Shown here in pieces: positions 11,718 to 23,383 of a stretch of DNA of 64,000 bases. The translations under genes were made by a program, and so were the position numbers. Below the pieces are notes generated by a model, which was not told the origin of the DNA, did not search any database, and saw only the letters and a program-made list of their open reading frames with translations. The stretch lies in assembly GCA_014905825.1 (NCBI GenBank), contig JACGCN010000010.1:930001-994000 (forward strand). Direction: 5' to 3'. The DNA is from Lyophyllum atratum. Taxonomy: Eukaryota > Basidiomycota > Agaricomycetes > Agaricales > Lyophyllaceae. Positions within the stretch are counted from its first letter, which is position 1. The number at the start of each line of letters is the position of its first letter.

Positions 11718-12431
11718 GGTGGTTGCTGCTGGGTGTTAGTGGCGACACTGGCGAGAAATAAGCCATGCAATCTTAGTGTTGTCGTTTGTTGGTGCCCCAC
11801 GGAAGGGAGAGAAGTTGAGAACCTCGGAAGTCTGTTTTCTTCGCTTCGAGTAACAGACTGTCGCGCCAATCGAACTTCGAAGAGGGATGATTTCGTCCAA
11901 AGTGATACATATGTACTTACAGTGACACTGATATACACGGTAGAAAACGCTCAGACGAGTGAGCGGGCGTAGACATCGTTCATGTTATAATGACTATCAG
12001 TGTCGATGTACATCTCCTTGCTTCAATCTCATCCTATGACTTGTTCGCGAGAAACGGAGACATGCAAATGAAGCTTATTTGGCAGCATTATTGAAGCAAT
12101 CGGATGAAATTTGTTTATGATTTGGTATTACTATGGGGTGTTGAAATCTGAATGAATCTGAATGTCCGAGAACGCTAGGTAGCAATGGATGTCCGATGAT
12201 AATCAGATATCCATTGACACGAACATGGGACGAATATTGCGACGATTGGATGATGGCTGTGACGCGACGCGTTGTTTGGCGGGCTTTGTTCTCCCTGCTT
12301 TCGTGATGGCCGTTGCCTGTTCCTTTTGCAGTTTGACAATCGTTCAAGGCAAGCTATAAAGGCTATCGCTCGCCTCTTTTCTGCATGTTTTCTGGGCAAA
12401 CAACACCGCGACACGACATTCTCCCACTGTA
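11718..12431. other. Intergenic, promoter region between divergent genes
   Basis: No gene recognised. It separates the minus-strand gene starting at 11717 from EXO1 starting at 12432 and so probably holds both promoters. Confidence 0.45.
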
Positions 12432-15112
12432 ATGGGTATAACTGGCCTCCTCCCTGCGCTCAAGTCTATTCAAGTCACGAAACATCTTTCTGAGTTCTCT
12501 GGCCAGACTCTCGCGATTGACGCGTATGTATGGTTGCACAGAGGGGTGCATACGTGTGCCACCGAACTAGCTACCAACAAGGACACTCATAAGTGAGTTA
12601 TATTCGATTCAGGCGCGGGAGTCGTCATCGAGCGAAACGGCTGACTAGTTTTCTCTTCTCTGAGATATGTCGACTATGCCATGCACCGAGTGCGTCTGCT
12701 GCGACACCACAATATTGAACCTTACATCGTCTTTGACGGTGGCCCGCTTCCAGCTAAGAAAGGGACGGAAGACGACCGCAAGCAACGACGCGACGACAGC
12801 CTCGCACGAGGAAACGCACTTGCTGCTCAGGGAAAACACAGCCAAGCGCGTGAATTCTACGTGAAATGTGTGGATGTAACGCCTCAAATGGCGTTCCAGC
12901 TTATCAAGGTCAGTAACACGTCTTCAGATCAACCCAGCACCTGGACATGATTTCTTCTCAGGCATTACGCGCAGAATCGGTGCCATACGTCGTAGCACCC
13001 TACGAAGCCGATGCGCAGATGGCATACCTCGAGCGCACGGGCATAGTCGACGGCATCATCACCGAGGACTCTGACCTTCTTGTCTTCGGTTGTCGCAACG
13101 TCCTCTTCAAGTTCGACGCCGTCGCCAACACCGTTGTGTCAATTTCACGGAAGAACTTCGGCTCTGTATCTGGCTCCGGCTCTGATATCTCCCTTGTCGG
13201 GTGGTCCGATGTCCAATTCCGGGCAATGGCCATCCTTAGTGGGTGCGACTACCTGCCGAGTATACCGGGCGTCGGGCTGAAGAGGGCCTGCGCTCTGATG
13301 CGGAAGTGGAAGACAGCGGATCAGGTGGTGAGGGCGATCATGTTGGAAGGGAAGAAATCTGTGCCTCGGAAGTATATGGAGCAGTTCCGGTTGGCAGAGC
13401 TATGCTTCCAGCACCAGCGTGTGTATTGTCCTATGACGGAGAAGCTGGTCTATCTCAATGCGGTCGACGCGGACTGGACTCCTGAGGCAGAGGCGTATGT
13501 CGGAGGGTGAGCCTACCATTCAAATACTTGGAATCACCCATCTCAGTGATTGCGATAGTGATTTAGAGTCATCCCTTGCCAAGAAACTTGCAATGGGAGA
13601 CGTCGACCCGGTGACATTTTTGCCTATGAAGGATATTTTCCCTGGATTCCTGCCCCGCGTAAAGCCGCTTCCTCTCGTCACGGTGAAAGTAAATCGTCGG
13701 GATAAAGGGAAAGGAAAAGCTACAGCGACGCCCGTGAAGGAGGGTATTCTCAGCTTCTTCGGTGTGACCCGTATTCTCCAGGGGCGAACAAGGCGCTGAC
13801 GTCCCTTTTAGGCCCGAATCCGAAGATCCCTCCGAGACAAGGACGGCGATCTTTATCTCCCATACGTACAAATACGAAGAAGGCCGTGACCGGGAGGGCT
13901 AGCGGGAAACGAACGCTGGTGGAGGCCAACGAACTTGATATCGCTTTGAGGAAGCGGCAACAGAAGTCTAAATTCTTCGAGTCGGCGCCACCAGGAAGGC
14001 CAGCCGCAGTACGGGCAGAGACGCCGAACGCTGTCCCAGGACCGTCGCGTGTGCGTGAAAATAAGGAGAATGTATGTATCGTCATCGATGATGAGGACGA
14101 TGTTGAGCCTTGCTCGAATCTCTCCATGGAAGCGCAAGGCAACGTAGATCTGCAAATGGAGACGGACCTGGAGGATCCTTCTCTTTACAATACAGTGGAG
14201 CAAGAAGAGGGGTATATCTCGCCCACGCCTTCTTGTTCTGGAGAGATACAGGACTTGTCATCACCAGTGAGACCTTTCCAAACTCATGGTCCCAAGCGCA
14301 GAGCAGGTTCGGAAGAAGTGGAATTTGGGGTGGATGCTGTGTCAAGCCCGCCCTCTGCAGCAAAACGACAGCGACAGTCTGGTACCACATTTCATCCAAT
14401 CTCTCGCACCCGCTCACTCGACTTACCTCGTCCACGTCCACCGCCTGCGGGCCCTTCTGGTGCTACTTCTCGCCCAGGGGATGCTCCTCCAACAGGGTCA
14501 TTTCCTGGACCTGATCTACGCCACTCATTCGCTGATGACCGTTCAAGCGATATTGACTGTTCAGATGAAGAAGGACGACATCTTTCTGACTCCAACTCCC
14601 CAGCGACACCAACACCATCTCCTCCAACACCTGTGACGCAGGATGACCGCCACATCGTTACCATCGAGGATCTCGACGATGCGGAAGAACTCGCGAGCGC
14701 GCATGAGTTGCGCAGGAAGGCAGTAGCAACCGGCTGGAGACAGCGCTGGGCGCGTGGCGGCCGAGCAAAGGCGCCAAGGGCTAGTTTGCCGAACCTTGCA
14801 CGCCGCGAGACAAATGTGACCCCTGGTGGGCGTCATACGATACCCCATCCGGACTCAAGGCTTCGTCCGACACCATACCTACGTACCACACCCAATCTAG
14901 CGACGAAGATCATTACTGCTAATGTGAAGCCGCGACGTGCCGACATTCGGAAGAGCCTGCCATTCTTTAACGCCGCAACCAAGAACACTAGTGGTGGCTC
15001 GAGTGCCCCGCCTGGCACGGATGATATATCAATGAATGGAGACTTCTTCGAGGTCGATGATGTCGATGAAAGTGTGTTGCTCTCCCGACGGAGATTGGAG
15101 CATTTCAGGTAA
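12432..15112 (+). CDS. EXO1: Exonuclease 1, 5'-3' DNA exonuclease/flap nuclease
   Basis: Exons 12432-12592, 12665-12908, 12962-13506, 13547-13761, 13812-15112; 821 residues. It begins MGITGLLPALK as expected for the XPG/FEN N-domain, whose N-terminal Gly is functional. The I-domain acidic residues fall exactly at human numbering: E150 and D152 (YEADAQ), D171 and D173 (TEDSDLL), then GCDYLPSIPGVG, the helix-hairpin-helix region. The enzyme resects DNA in mismatch repair, double-strand-break repair and at telomeres. The long acidic C-tail contains KSKFF at about 440-444, matching the MLH1-binding MIP box of yeast Exo1, plus ILSFFG (about 384-389) and KSLPFF near the C-terminus, which look like MSH2/PCNA-type short motifs. 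MSH6 lies 8 kb away on the same strand. Confidence 0.95.
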
Positions 15113-15776
15113 TTTGGAATGTCGTATCTTGCCTGCTGGATTGTTGACAGGAAGTAACCCGATTCTCAGGTGCACCTGATCAGTCAATAGGACACCGTAC
15201 CAGCCTCGAATGAATTAAAAAATATATACTCGATACATAAAGTACGACCCTTGGTACTTGTACATCGTGAGGTGTTGTGAGGCCATTTAGTCGGCTAGAA
15301 GGTGACATCAGTGATCAACGTCCAATGTTCAACGTCGTTCAACTTCCACCGAAGTGGGTTACTTAATGGGAGCGTTCTTCTCCACCGTGACGCACGGGCT
15401 GGGTGACCTGTAAAGCTCGTGGTGTCAGAAGCCACCCCCTTCTTCTGCTTTCCCTTCATTTCTCGGAAATCTCAGTTCAAGCGTATGTGCAGCGCGCTAG
15501 GAAGGGGTGGAAGATAGTGTTATTTCTTCCCGTGTTTCGGTACGCTTTCGGTCCCTGTTCGTGTTACTTGCTCATTAACAAGCTTCTTGGCGGTTCGGTA
15601 TAACGTACGCAGAATCAACCTCTCAAGCGTGTTGCCCCGTACGTTGAATACCTCCGGGAGTGATTTCTGTCCATTGCACCCTACTGACCACTCCACAGGC
15701 CTCTGTGCGGGTCATTGAAGCGCTTGCTGGGCCCAAACGACCAGCCGTTCACCCTACACTCCCACGATCTGCTGCA
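15113..15776. other. Intergenic, probable 5' region of the zinc-finger gene
   Basis: No separate gene seen. The frame of the next gene stays open upstream to about 15660 without an ATG; a CCACAG acceptor-like site at about 15700 suggests a 5' UTR intron or extra 5' exon. Confidence 0.4.
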
Positions 15777-17487
15777 ATGAAGCTCAGCGCTGAGGCTGCA
15801 GCCAACCCAACCCACTTCCCCGACTATAGCCACGATCACACGACGCAAGAATCCCTGAGCAGATCGCAGATATCCTCGTTCTCCAATTTAACCGACTTAC
15901 CACACTCAACGCTCATTTCCCCCAACCATACGGTTCTCACATCACAATACTATCCATCCAGCTTTACACTCAATCACCAGCAAAACGGGACAGGCTCTTC
16001 GAGCTACCCAGAGTCCTCCCAGCGCACCTACGCCCGTGGTACCGGTAATCCATACCCACCTTTCTTCGACGTAGCTGCAAATGACCAGTTCGATACCGCA
16101 AGGTCTGCTGAGCGGCGCAGTGCTCATTATAAGCCCGATCTGAATCTGATGCACCCCACCATCTCCTCCTCGACCCATCAACCCCAAAACATGCCGCTGG
16201 AGCGTGCTCCATATCACGGTGATCCCTCGGACACCTCTGTTTCGTCAGACGAGAGAGAGAGACAGGCGTTCAACAAGATGGTTTCTCCTCCCGGACCACC
16301 TCTGTTTTCATACTACAACGATAAGGATCCGCCACAGCGGCACCCATCGCCGGCCCTACTACTTGAGCGAAACCCTTTGCCAGTGGCAACGAGTTTCCAG
16401 GGTCGGTATGCCTCACCCGCTCAGTCGGACCCCGGAGGGGACGCAGATCGCATGTCGTATGCCAATCTCGAGCAACATCGTATGCAGAGCCATGCCGCCC
16501 CACAGTCTCCCTTCCAGTTCTCCATTCCCATGCGTAATGACGCGGGCTGGTCAAGCGCTTCCTCGCGCGGCGCTTATGATCACGCCCAGCCCCCTGTCAG
16601 CAGCACATCCAATGTGGCCCTTGACTCGGGCTCGCCAGCATCATTAGGGCTTCCCGAGCTTGTGGATCATGTGCATGCTGACACCGCGGCATCGTCAACT
16701 TCTGGACCCAGTGCTTCCAATGCTCCAAGCAAGAAGAAGAAATCGAAAATGCACGATTGTGAAGTTTGTGGGAAAAAGTTCCCTCGGTTCGTTTATGCTC
16801 TATCTATCCCCTTCTCTGATCTAACGCGGTGGACATTCTACAGCCCAAGTGGGCTGAAGACACACATGAACACTCACAATAACTTGAAACGTCGGTCCCT
16901 GTTTTTCTGTCCTGCCACATTCCTCTTGACCTCGGCTTTTCAGCATTCTCATGTGGGTTCGTGGGGTGCCCCCGGACGTTCACTGTTCGGTCCAATGCGA
17001 AGCGACACCTCCGCACCCACGGCGTCGACACACTGGGAACACATGAATCCGCGGAGGCTCCCTATGTCGTCGGGTTCAGCACCCCGACCATCATGCAACC
17101 CGCTGCCGCAACGCACGAGTTGGCCAAGTTGCCGTATAAAATACGCTGGATGCCACCCAGCCTCAGTGCATGCAAAAACGCGCACGGCCTTATGTCGCTA
17201 TCTGACGATGACTCTGAGTCTGAAGACGGACAGGACGAGGTCGGGAGGTCAGGAGTATCTATCCCTTTTCCTCCAGTTGTGCCCTCTTCGTCTGGCCTTG
17301 ACTCTCATGCACCCCTCGAAGAGCGGAATTCTTACCTTGACGCTCCACCATATCCATATCATCCCTCGCAGGTAAGTGGATCTCGGAATGCCCTGTATGT
17401 TCAAAGGCTCATACGCCTCTTGTCCCGCAGTTTCGGGTCCTCCCTGGACCAGCCGTCGCAAATTCGCAACCTGTTAGTGCTGCATAA
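15777..17487 (+). CDS. C2H2 zinc-finger transcription factor
   Basis: Exons 15777-16786, 16844-16890, 16944-17371, 17431-17487; 513 residues. A long Ser/Pro/His-rich, disordered N-terminal region (about 1-325) precedes a lysine patch KKKKSKMH and two adjacent C2H2 fingers that exist only after splicing: CEVCGKKFPRPSGLKTHMNTH across intron 1 and CGFVGCPRTFTVRSNAKRHLRTH across intron 2. An acidic stretch SLSDDDSESEDGQDE follows, a possible activation region. The two-finger arrangement with a C-x4-C second finger is common in fungal regulators. I infer a nuclear DNA-binding regulator; the target is unknown. ATG 15777 is the first in frame, but an upstream coding exon is possible. Confidence 0.85.
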
Positions 17488-17760
17488 CTAGGACCCCCGA
17501 TTTCGCTTTCCTGTTTGCTTGCTTGATATCACCGCCACATCTGTACTTATCTTGGGATCATACCTGACACCCGACATGCCATGCATCTTATAATCCGATC
17601 GTATATAGCGTTCACATAGCAGTCGTCTTTCTCTTGGTCCATCGGTCCCGCTTGGATGATTTCTCGGTCAGCACTGTTCTTCTTGCTCGGACAGTCGCGG
17701 TCTGGTATATACACCTCACATCGGGCCGTAGCGAATGTATTCCTAGTTCCATTTATATTA

Positions 17761-18338
17761 CTAGCTTTGTGATATGGAGTCATGGCTCTCGTCGTATAAA
17801 ACGCGGTTGACCATGCCGATAGGTATGTCATATAATGTAGGTGTGCTGTTGGTACTGAGATATGGGCTGGTATCGTGAGGGTCCATCGGGAAATGAACGC
17901 GATTGTCTGTGTTGTGACCCAACATCTGTCAGCCGAGGGTGAGGTGATCAGGACAAGATGCGACGTACCAGTTATGGCACTCATGTCAGAGAACGAAGGG
18001 GTGGCGGCAATGGCCATGGAGGAGTACACGATGTACGTGGTGATGACTAGAACGATAGACCAGGCGGGAAGAAGAACGGCCCATTCACTATGAAGTGCTA
18101 CCTCGTCAGACCATCGGAATGCTAGACAGCGCCGAGAGAGTACTCACCGGCTTGGATACCAGTCTATCCCAACCCACTTGATATACTCATCGGGCACTAG
18201 AGCCCATAACACGTAGAGGCAAAACGCCAAAGACGTGGATGTCCATGCCACAAATCCGTAGAATTCTGGCGCGCGGCTGCGAGGTGGGATACTGGAATGG
18301 CGCTGCGTACGAGGAGATTTGTTGACTTTATGTTCCAT
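17761..18338 (-). CDS. GPI N-acetylglucosaminyltransferase subunit P (PIG-P)
   Basis: Complement of exons 18148-18338, 17969-18087 and 17761-17906; 151 residues. The PIG-P signature is clear: YGFVAWTSTSLAFCLYVLWALVP (first membrane span), then LVPDEYIKWVGIDWYPSREW, then a second span (AVLLPAWSIVLVITTYIVYS). The Y-P-S-R-x-W block spans the first intron. PIG-P is a small ER-membrane subunit of the GPI-GlcNAc transferase complex that performs the first step of GPI-anchor synthesis. The C-terminal tail (NRVHFPMDPHDT...) is hydrophilic. It is transcribed away from the cyclo-ligase gene starting at 18628. Confidence 0.92.
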
Positions 18339-18627
18339 GGATCAGCATTGTCGGTCAAGACGGTAACCCTTCCAGAAGTCGTGGGTGTGGAGAGGAGAGA
18401 AGGGTCCAGTCTCTTTCTTGTAAGCCGGAAATTGTCGAGAAATTGAATGCCGGTCCGAGAAACTTGAAAGGACTCGGACTCAACTCGGACTTCGCCCAAG
18501 TTTATGATTTCGATCTGACTCGAAGCTGGAGTTCCACTGGTTCGAGGCAGTTATCTCACTCGTATGAATCATTATAAACTCCCTATGTCTCTTGCTGACT
18601 CTCCGACCAGAATTCCTGTCCCAAAGG
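18339..18627. promoter_or_regulatory. Short shared intergenic region between two divergent genes
   Basis: 289 bp separate the start codons of PIG-P (minus) and the formyltetrahydrofolate cyclo-ligase (plus), so both promoters must lie here. No clear TATA box is visible. Confidence 0.45.
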
Positions 18628-19589
18628 ATGGCGTCTTTCAGTTCAATCGTAGCGCAGAAAAGGGCGTTGAGGAAGGCCGTTTCGGCCACGCTGCGACTTC
18701 TGCCTGCATCGGCGATGGAAGAGCAATGTAAGTATATCACTTCAATTCAGGTATCAAGCCTGCCAACAGAATCGTTGAGGTCATTGACTGGCACTTGTTT
18801 CTCAGCACGAGCGGTCACAGCGCGAGTTCTATCACTGCCCTCGTTCCAGAAGTGCAGATCCGTGAGCTGCTATCTCAGCATGCCCTCTGGCGAGCTGGAC
18901 ACGTCATGGCTGGTATCAGAAATCTTGGCTCGTGGTGAGCATGTATTTTATACAGACTGTGTGTGGTGCGTTGTCTATACTGAAGAGCGTTCAGGCAAGA
19001 ATCTTTTTGTTCCAAGAGTTGAACTGAAAGATGGCAAGATGGATTTTTTGAAGGTATACGGGCAGGAAGATCTCAGCTCGTTCCCTAGTGGTGTGTGGGG
19101 AATCAGAGAGCCAGAGCCCCATTGGCAAGGCTCACCACGGCAGAACGGTAATCCATTGCAGCCTTATTCAGGTACGTGTGGCTCTTACTTATCGACTATT
19201 TTAGCATTGGATCCGCATTGTGATGGAGTGGATATAATTTTACTACCCGGTTTGTACCAGTTCTCTATTGCGCCATCTAAACGAAAGCATTGACGGCATG
19301 TAGGCGTGGCATTCGACAGGTCATTATCACGCCTCGGCCATGGAAAAGGATATTATGATCGATTCATTACCTCTTACTCGTCAACTGGGAGACCTCGGCC
19401 GCTTCTGGGTATGTTTTCTCTGCCTACAACGCTCCCCTTTGATCTTATGTATATTTTACAACAGTCGCACTTGCTTTGCGTGAACAAATCTTAGATGATA
19501 GCGCGGTCCCGATGGCAGACCATGACTGGAAGATGGATCTGATCGTGACACCTGATGAGGTCCTTGGACAGGAACGAAGCCCGCGCTAG
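18628..19589 (+). CDS. 5-formyltetrahydrofolate cyclo-ligase (5,10-methenyltetrahydrofolate synthetase)
   Basis: Exons 18628-18727, 18806-18934, 18995-19147, 19205-19249, 19304-19408, 19465-19589; 218 residues, a normal length for the family. The N-terminus has the basic helix QKRALRKAV that binds ATP/folate, then SCYLSMPSGELDTSWLV, LFVPRV, WGIREPEP, the IILLPGVAFD block and the diagnostic glycine loop GHGKGYYDR (about 154-162), ending DLIVTPDEVLG. The enzyme uses ATP to convert 5-formyl-THF to 5,10-methenyl-THF in folate one-carbon metabolism, usually cytosolic. All six phases close. Confidence 0.94.
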
Positions 19590-20129
19590 GATCATAAGCA
19601 GAAACAGAGCTTGTATATACTGGGTTTGTGGAAACACTAGTGCGTTTCTCATGGTGTCAAGATGTTCGAAGTTGAACCGGATCCTCCTTCAGCACGTCGT
19701 TCTAACTACATTCTTCCATCTTTCTCTTCCAAATGTGGCCTGCAAATACCCCTGATATTTATGCACTCCTATTATCCTCTGCAAACATTCAATTGCACTC
19801 TACGCACTCGGAGCCAGAAGAGACAGAGAAGAAATGGTTTACGTTGTGGTGAGGTAGAGACGTAACTCGTTGCGTCCACCTGGTGAGAGGAGGAAGTCGA
19901 AATTGCAGAAAACGAGTATCGCGATCTGCGAAGAAGACTATATAACTGTGTGATGATGCGCCATACATGGTTGTTGCGCCATATCCCATCTAGCAGGAGA
20001 GTTGACATGGGTATATTCCGCAGATCAGCATCGAGCATTGATAGCCTGGGTCCACCTCTCGTAGCTGTCCATCCAGGTAATTTCACATGACCTATCGAAT
20101 TTTTCCGTCGTTGGCCTTCAAAATTTCAG
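19590..20129. other. Intergenic between convergent genes
   Basis: 3' flanks of the cyclo-ligase (plus) and the RAD51 paralogue (minus). No gene seen. Confidence 0.5.
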
Positions 20130-21492
20130 TCACGCCACAATAAAAACCTCCGCAGGTGGACGCACTATTGCATAGGATCCTGAGCGTGATGAGCCTGTTC
20201 CTTGAGGGTCTCCAGGAGTGGAAATCAATTTCATGACCCTGTGCCGCGGGGTGAGTTTCAGGATAAGGTCGTATGGTACATGTATTCACCCTGACGATGG
20301 CCCATCTGCGGCAAGGATTATCCTGTATGCTCTACCTGGGAGATACCCCGAGCCTGCGTCACGTTGGTTACTTTACCCGAGAAGCGCAAAAGCAGTTCGA
20401 GGACCTAGCTGGGGCACCATGACGCCCTTTGCGCCAGTGTCGAAATTTCCCGAAGATCCATCGGCGTTGATGATTTTAGTGGAGAGCTGTGAGGTTGTCA
20501 CGATCTTTACATGAGAAGCCTCAGAGACGAGGAGAAATTGTGGAACATGACGATCTGACCGTGAGATTGCGGGTAGCAGAGGCAATAGTGAGGGCCTGTT
20601 TGATTCTTTCCAAGAGCGCACTTTTCGAGGGATTGGTCAGGTTGTGGCTAGATTGGAAAGGAAACGAGATGGAGTTTAGGACGAGCAGCGCTGCCTATAT
20701 ATATTCGAGTTAGAAGGATTAACGATATGATTGGACGGTACGTACTTTTGGGTAAGAATCGAGCAGCTTTGGGAGATTATGGATGAAGACCATGAGCTCG
20801 GACAGCGTCTGCGCATTGGTATGGTACACAAGACGGGAGTAATTCTGCGGAAGATTATCAGAAGCTGGGAGTTCCTTGTCAAGTCAGGTCAGGGTTTAGA
20901 AAAGTACGCAATCGACATACTTGCCAATGCCTTATCGAGGATAGCAGGGCTCGTCATGTTCTGTGAGTCTAGGGCAGCGAAATGCTACTAAACCTCCTCG
21001 ATACACAAGCACGCAAAGGATATTTACCAATAAAAATTACTTCGTGTCTGGCTTCCACGAAGGACATAACGATGTTAATCGCGATAGCTTCTTTGGGTGT
21101 GCCTGGGGGACCGGAGACTTCGAGTACCTGGCCACGGGCCAGACCACCAGCAAGAAGATCGTCAAGGACAGCCGACTTGGTGGAGAGCTTCTCAGTTCTA
21201 TTAGCCATAGACGCAGCGGACTGAGTGAAGGTCGGCTGCGCAAGAGGCTGTGTAAAGTTGGGTCTCTGGGATGAAGTCAATATTGTGTCTGCCTCTAGAA
21301 GAGGTATTCGCAAGTCTTCGCAGGTATCAGTATTGGCAGGTCCATATCTTAGATTGCAGTCAGTACTGCACCTTGAGCAAGTGTGTCGGCTGAAAGGGTC
21401 TGAAGGTCTTGGACTGTGGTATATCCTGCGCGTATAAGACGCGATAGCGTAGACGCCGGGAGCGATAGGGATGAAAGAGGTCGCGAAGACAT
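20130..21492 (-). CDS. RAD51-family recombinase paralogue with degenerate Walker motifs
   Basis: Complement of exons 21372-21492, 21028-21315, 20921-20968, 20746-20864, 20560-20694, 20405-20504, 20290-20335 and 20130-20238; 321 residues, all phases closing. An N-terminal helix-hairpin-helix-like region (LSRLIRAGYTTVQDLQTLS) is followed by LDDLLAGGLARGQVLEVSG, the RecA/RAD51C fold entry. The Walker A slot reads GPPGTPKE (109-116): the Gly-Lys-Thr/Ser of an ATPase is Pro-Lys-Glu. The Walker B strand LLVLNSISFPFQ has Asn199 where Asp is expected but keeps the RAD51C-like FPF(R/Q). Then VTTSQLSTKI and VMVPQLG follow as in RAD51C. The likely role is as a non-hydrolysing mediator in a RAD51 paralogue complex for homologous recombination; the subfamily assignment (RAD51C, RAD55 or RAD57) is not certain. 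Confidence 0.85.
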
Positions 21493-22127
21493 GCTTTCTT
21501 TTCGAAAAGACTCTATGAGTGACAGGGAGAAGAAGATATAAAAGCACTTGCAATTTGAGTCGACGTGAATGCAAAGTAAAGCCTCAGTGGTGTCGCGTGT
21601 GGACGACGCGTCTGTGGCGTGAGAAATTTGGCGTGGCAAGGGTACAAAGATTCTTAAAAGATCGCATGACCGGAAGAGCTCAGAGCCATGTATACTTGAA
21701 GTTGTATGTATAACCAGTCGAATGACTTGGTATGGGAAACACGATTCGCGTGTACAGGACCCAACGTACTTGACACCGTGAAGCGGCTACAATGCGTGGA
21801 ATCACGGCGTTGCACCGATTCTCAACTTACACTCATAATGATATGCGATCGCCTCTCTATGGCCTCCGACGTTCCGGGATTTATCCCGAGTGGAACCATC
21901 GACTTGGTGTAGGCGTGACCAGAAACCTCCATCATCTCAGTAGTTCAATTGGGGACTCGCCACCAAGTCCAATCCCGCGGTCATCGTGTGACATGCGGGA
22001 CATGGACGCTTATAAGTCGCCTCCGACAGCGTCTCGTAGACAGCCGAGCTCCCGTAGAACATCGTCGATATGCGCCTAAGACCTTTAAGCGTGATGCGAC
22101 GTATTCTAGAAGTATTTCAGAGGTGGG
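21493..22127. other. Intergenic
   Basis: 5' flank of the RAD51 paralogue and 3' flank of the methyltransferase, both minus strand. No gene recognised. Confidence 0.45.
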
Positions 22128-23206
22128 TTATTCGGGATCGGCCCATCGACCAATCCAACAGTAACAGTTGGCCTTTCTTATAGCCAGACCCTCTTTGTCC
22201 AGCCCGCCAACTGCCAGCGTGCCTTTCCACCCAGCTTCTCCAGGATCTGCATGGATCTCATCGAAAACCAGACCAGCACGCTGTCCTTTGAGGAGGAAGT
22301 CATCACATACGTTTTGGTGGGTGTACTTTCCAGCCTGGAGAACCTCGTGTTTGTATATTGGGGGCGAAAATGGAAAAAATGTGTAGCTCACTGAGACGTG
22401 GACTCTGGAGTCTTTCGATCGCGATAAAAGTGAAGTGATAGAAGCGATCAAGGCATCATGGGAGCCATGGAAATGGAGTAGGTCAGAGAGAATCATGATG
22501 TCGAATCCTGAGGGCCTATCGTTATTCGAAGGAGTAGGTAACAGTTTTCTGTACGGCTATTAATCGACGATCTGCTCTGTAGATGGATAGCGAGCTTACA
22601 GCAGGGCTGTTGCATCAGTCCCCCACTCATATCCAGCACATTCGACCTGGCATCCAGGCTGATAGCTTGGTCTGTTGCGATCAACGTTTTTCTCGAGGTT
22701 GCCGAGGATGTGTTCATCAGGGTAGTCGGTCACGACGACGAGTGAGGGATGGTTGGGTATTGTGGCCATCAAGAGAGACGGTAGACCTGAGCCAGCACCT
22801 AGCTCTATCACTGTTTAAACAGAGTAAGTTAATGCGACGATTGAGTTGTAGATTCAGCACAAACCTTTAGCACCGCGAACGAGAAGGAGCCCTCTTTCGA
22901 TTCGTTCTGCAAAATACAGTGCAGGAGAAAACAAGTGGTCTGCAAGTAGAGTGTTTGCCTTGGAACACACATCGAATTTAGGTGATTACTGGGTGGAGAT
23001 GAGTGGCTATCGCACTTTGCCTGCCTACAGAGCAGTAAGATTTTAGAAAAATTATCGGCAAGGAGATGAGGACGTACCTTAGGGGCTATCCGGAGGCTGA
23101 GTGGACCATAGTTCACGACACTGTCGTCGATGACAGGCTGTCCACCCAGGAAAGCCAAGGAGTCATTTAGAATGTCCTCACTGCTGAAATCGTCATCGAC
23201 ATTCAT
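22128..23206 (-). CDS. Methyltransferase_16 family protein (EFM7/NNT1-like)
   Basis: Complement of exons 23078-23206, 22865-22958, 22600-22810, 22392-22515 and 22128-22334; 254 residues. The SAM-binding motif I is VIELGAGSGLPSL (75-87), followed by acidic motif II (VVVTDYPDEHILGNLEKNV) and the post-motif block FDIMILSDLLHFHGSHDALIASI, then a C-terminal GLAIRKANCYCWIGRW strand. This order fits the seven-beta-strand Methyltransf_16 family, whose fungal EFM7/NNT1 members N-terminally and lysine-methylate EF-1A or were first called nicotinamide methyltransferases. Which substrate applies here is inference. It starts 177 bp from the divergent MSH6 gene. Confidence 0.8.
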
Positions 23207-23383
23207 GACTCTGATGCAGGGAGTGTGCAGGGAGGTTGAGAGAGGTCTGCCTCGCCAGGCACAAACGGTTGTTTATTGATGAGGTGCCAGACAAATCCCT
23301 TAGAAAAACCGACCAAATAAGGACCAACGCGTTTGACTTTCTCAGAAATTTCTCCAGCTCGGCAGCACACTCCTTTTTGCAGG
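23207..23383. promoter_or_regulatory. Bidirectional promoter region, methyltransferase / MSH6
   Basis: Only 177 bp lie between the two divergent ATGs (23206 minus, 23384 plus). Both transcripts must start in or near this stretch; no TATA box seen. Confidence 0.5.

Noticed and set aside
15660..15776. Earlier start for the zinc-finger gene
   Set aside because: No ATG exists in this open stretch; the first in-frame ATG is 15777. An upstream coding exon remains possible.
20092..20129. C-terminal extension of the RAD51 paralogue to 20092
   Set aside because: It would need a 32-bp intron; the simple frame stops at 20130 and all exon phases then close.
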